A stretch of 64,000 nt of DNA from MH13 sp042140245 (GTDB lineage: Bacteria > Pseudomonadota > Alphaproteobacteria > Rhizobiales > MH13): contig NZ_CP159483.1 of NCBI RefSeq assembly GCF_042140245.1, forward strand, positions 3,596,001 to 3,660,000, given 5' to 3'. The notes under the pieces were generated by a model that was not told the origin of the DNA, made no database searches, and was given only the letters and a program-made list of their open reading frames with translations. Positions 62,210 to 64,000 of the stretch are shown in pieces (the first letter of the stretch is position 1; every line of letters starts with the position of its first letter). Position numbers and translations under genes: made by a program.

Positions 62210-63964
62210 GTGAGCAAGCGTTTTCGATCCCAGGAATGGTTCGACAATCCCAACAACCCGGGCATGACCGCGCTTTATCTGGAGCGCTATCAGAACCAGA
62301 CCTTCACGCGCGAGGAGTTGCAGTCAGGTCGCCCGGTGATCGGTATCGCCAACACCGGCTCAGACCTTGCGCCATGCAACAAGATTCATTTGTTCCTGAT
62401 GGATCGCATCAAAGCCGGCATCCGCGATGCTGGTGGAATTCCTATGGAATTCCCGGTGCACCCCATCCAGGAAACTGGCAAGCGCCCAACAGCCGCACTG
62501 GATCGAAACCTTGCCTATCTGAGCCTTGTTGAGGTTCTGCACGGTTACCCCATTGATGCGGTGGTGCTGACAACTGGTTGCGACAAGACCACACCTGCCC
62601 AATTGATGGGCGCAGCCACCGTGGACATCCCCGCCATCGCGCTTAACGGCGGTCCAATGCTCGACGGGTGGTGGAAGGGCAAACGGGCTGGCTCAGGTAC
62701 CATCATTTGGGAATCGCGCCGCCTGCTCGCCGAAGGCAAGATCGACTATGATGAGTTCATGAACCGGGCCTGTGCCTCTGCACCCTCGCTCGGTCATTGC
62801 AACACCATGGGCACGGCCTCAACCATGAACGCGATGGCCGAAGCCTTGGGCATGACGTTGCCCGGCTCCTCGGCGATCCCAGCCCCCTTCCGCGAGCGCA
62901 TGGCGATGGCCTTTGAAACAGGCAAACGTGCTGTGCAGATGGCGTATGAGGATTTGAAGCCTTCCGACATTTTGACCCGCAAAGCGTTTGAAAACGCGAT
63001 CCGCGTCAACACCGCGATCGGTGGCTCCACCAACGCCCCACCGCACTTGCAGGCGATTGCGCGCCATGCCGGCGTGGAACTGGACGTGACCGACTGGCAG
63101 ACGGTTGGTTTTGATCTACCGCTGATCGTCAATGTGCAGCCTGCAGGCACGCATCTGGGCGAGAGCTTTTATCGCGCTGGCGGCGTACCAGCCGTGATGG
63201 GTGAGCTTCTGGCCTCAGGGCGCCTGCACGGCGACATCATGACCGCAAGTGGCAAGCCGGTCACCGAAGCGTTGAACGGTGCACGCAGTGAGGATCATGA
63301 TGTCATTACAACCGTGGCCAACCCGCTGCGCGAGAAAGCTGGCTTCGTTGTCCTCTCCGGCAATCTGTTTGACAGCGCGCTGATGAAGACGTCGGTGATC
63401 TCGGACGATTTCCGCACCCGCTTCCTGCAGGATGAAGTGTTTGAGGCAAAGGCCGTCGTTTTCGAAGGGCCGGAGGATTATCATGATCGGGTCAACGATG
63501 ACTCCTTGGCCATCGACGATCACACCATGCTCTTCATCCGCAATGTGGGGTGCGTCGGCTATCCTGGCTCCGCGGAGGTGGTGAACATGCAGCCGCCCGA
63601 CGCTCTGATCCAGCAAGGGATCAACCACCTGCCGACGGCGGGCGATGGTCGCCAATCGGGCACCTCGGAAAGCCCGTCTATTCTCAATGCCTCACCCGAA
63701 GCGGTTGTAGGTGGCGGACTGGCGCTGCTGCAAACCGGCGACACGGTTCGGCTCGATCTCAAATCTGGGACGCTTAACGCGGTTGTGCCGGACGAAGAAT
63801 GGCAGGCGCGCCGCGAGGCATGGACAGAACCGGAGCTTGAGCACCAAACGCCATGGCAGGAGATCTACCGCGCCAATGTGGGTCAGCTTGCAGAAGGCGG
63901 GTGCCTTGAACTCGCCACCGCCTATCAGCGCATCGCACGCAACCTGCCGCGCGATAACCACTGA
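62210..63964 (+). CDS. IlvD/Edd-family sugar-acid dehydratase
   Basis: A 584-residue iron-sulfur dehydratase of the pentonate (L-arabonate/D-xylonate) branch of the IlvD/Edd family. Cluster cysteines are C56 (DLAPCN), C124 (TGCDKTTP) and C197 (GHCNTMGTA). The N-terminal RSQEWFDNPNNPGMTALYLE is characteristic. The GTG at 62210 has GGGAG nine bases upstream and is preferred over an ATG at 62162. It dehydrates an aldonate to a 2-keto-3-deoxy acid, which would feed the XylX-like enzyme of the first cluster; that link is inferred. Confidence 0.88.
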   Translation: MSKRFRSQEWFDNPNNPGMTALYLERYQNQTFTREELQSGRPVIGIANTGSDLAPCNKIHLFLMDRIKAGIRDAGGIPMEFPVHPIQETGKRPTAALDRNLAYLSLVEVLHGYPIDAVVLTTGCDKTTPAQLMGAATVDIPAIALNGGPMLDGWWKGKRAGSGTIIWESRRLLAEGKIDYDEFMNRACASAPSLGHCNTMGTASTMNAMAEALGMTLPGSSAIPAPFRERMAMAFETGKRAVQMAYEDLKPSDILTRKAFENAIRVNTAIGGSTNAPPHLQAIARHAGVELDVTDWQTVGFDLPLIVNVQPAGTHLGESFYRAGGVPAVMGELLASGRLHGDIMTASGKPVTEALNGARSEDHDVITTVANPLREKAGFVVLSGNLFDSALMKTSVISDDFRTRFLQDEVFEAKAVVFEGPEDYHDRVNDDSLAIDDHTMLFIRNVGCVGYPGSAEVVNMQPPDALIQQGINHLPTAGDGRQSGTSESPSILNASPEAVVGGGLALLQTGDTVRLDLKSGTLNAVVPDEEWQARREAWTEPELEHQTPWQEIYRANVGQLAEGGCLELATAYQRIARNLPRDNH

Positions 63965-63972
63965 TGAAAAAA

Positions 63973-64000
63973 CCCCTTGCTTGTGTGCAAGGGGCTTTTT
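63973..64000 (+). terminator. Rho-independent terminator
   Basis: CCCCTTGC-TTGTGT-GCAAGGGG is a perfect 8-bp stem with a 6-base loop, followed by C and a run of Ts to the window end. It starts 9 bases after the stop of the dehydratase. Confidence 0.9.

Overview
The window is one continuous stretch of catabolic gene clusters from an alphaproteobacterium, probably a marine or plant-associated heterotroph of the Rhizobiales/Rhodobacterales type. That placement is an inference from TRAP and ABC uptake systems fused to sugar-acid, homogentisate and five-step histidine pathways, the gene families present, and a moderately GC-rich composition. I see no rRNA or tRNA genes, CRISPR arrays, insertion sequences, integrases or phage genes. 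Genes are tightly packed; many junctions are 4-base start/stop overlaps.

Layout. (1) 1-9.5 kb: a 3-hydroxyisobutyrate-dehydrogenase-like reductase, then a nine-gene minus-strand cluster. It holds a XylX-like fumarylacetoacetate-hydrolase-fold dehydratase, an SMP-30 lactonase, a mutarotase, an SDR, a single-domain-ATPase sugar ABC transporter, an enolase-superfamily dehydratase and a GntR/FadR regulator with a clear self-operator. It reads as an oxidative, Weimberg-like sugar pathway. (2) 9.5-20.6 kb: a second sugar module (mutarotase, RraA-like aldolase, SMP-30 lactonase, RbsABC-type transporter, FadR regulator) facing a plus-strand operon of two mannonate-dehydratase-family enzymes and two SDRs, suggesting hexuronate or related sugar-acid use. 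(3) 20.6-31.5 kb: homogentisate pathway. A TRAP transporter, hmgA, maiA, fahA and a zinc-site-altered MBL protein form one operon; a VOC protein, an FAD aromatic hydroxylase and DUF2783 form another. Two convergent MarR genes sit between them, and both promoter regions carry TTGCA-NN-TGCAA operators. (4) 31.5-38 kb: a poorly characterised envelope/signalling locus: a secreted protein with five C-X41-C repeats, a VWA protein, a small secreted protein, two divergent LuxR-type regulators, and a small secreted-protein gene interrupted by an in-frame TGA. (5) 38-44 kb: a universal stress protein and a sulfur/persulfide operon (Crp/Fnr regulator, DUF2892, two YeeE/YedE halves, persulfide-dioxygenase-like MBL, DUF442 protein, SulP). 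(6) 44-54.6 kb: a complete histidine utilisation locus, hutC-hutF divergent from hutI-hutH-hutG-hutU, followed by a TRAP transporter. An 18-bp perfect operator and a promoter lie in the divergent gap. (7) 54.6-62 kb: a BMP-type nucleoside-like ABC transporter with an amidase and a cytosine-deaminase-like amidohydrolase. (8) 62.2-64 kb: an IlvD/Edd sugar-acid dehydratase ending in a rho-independent terminator.

Recurrent themes: uptake systems sit in the same operon as the enzymes for their likely substrate. Three solute-binding-protein genes are followed by strong hairpins without a U tract, which probably raise binding-protein expression over the membrane components. TTG starts are unusually common in the hut genes. 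Family calls come from motifs and remembered family sequences; no database search was run.
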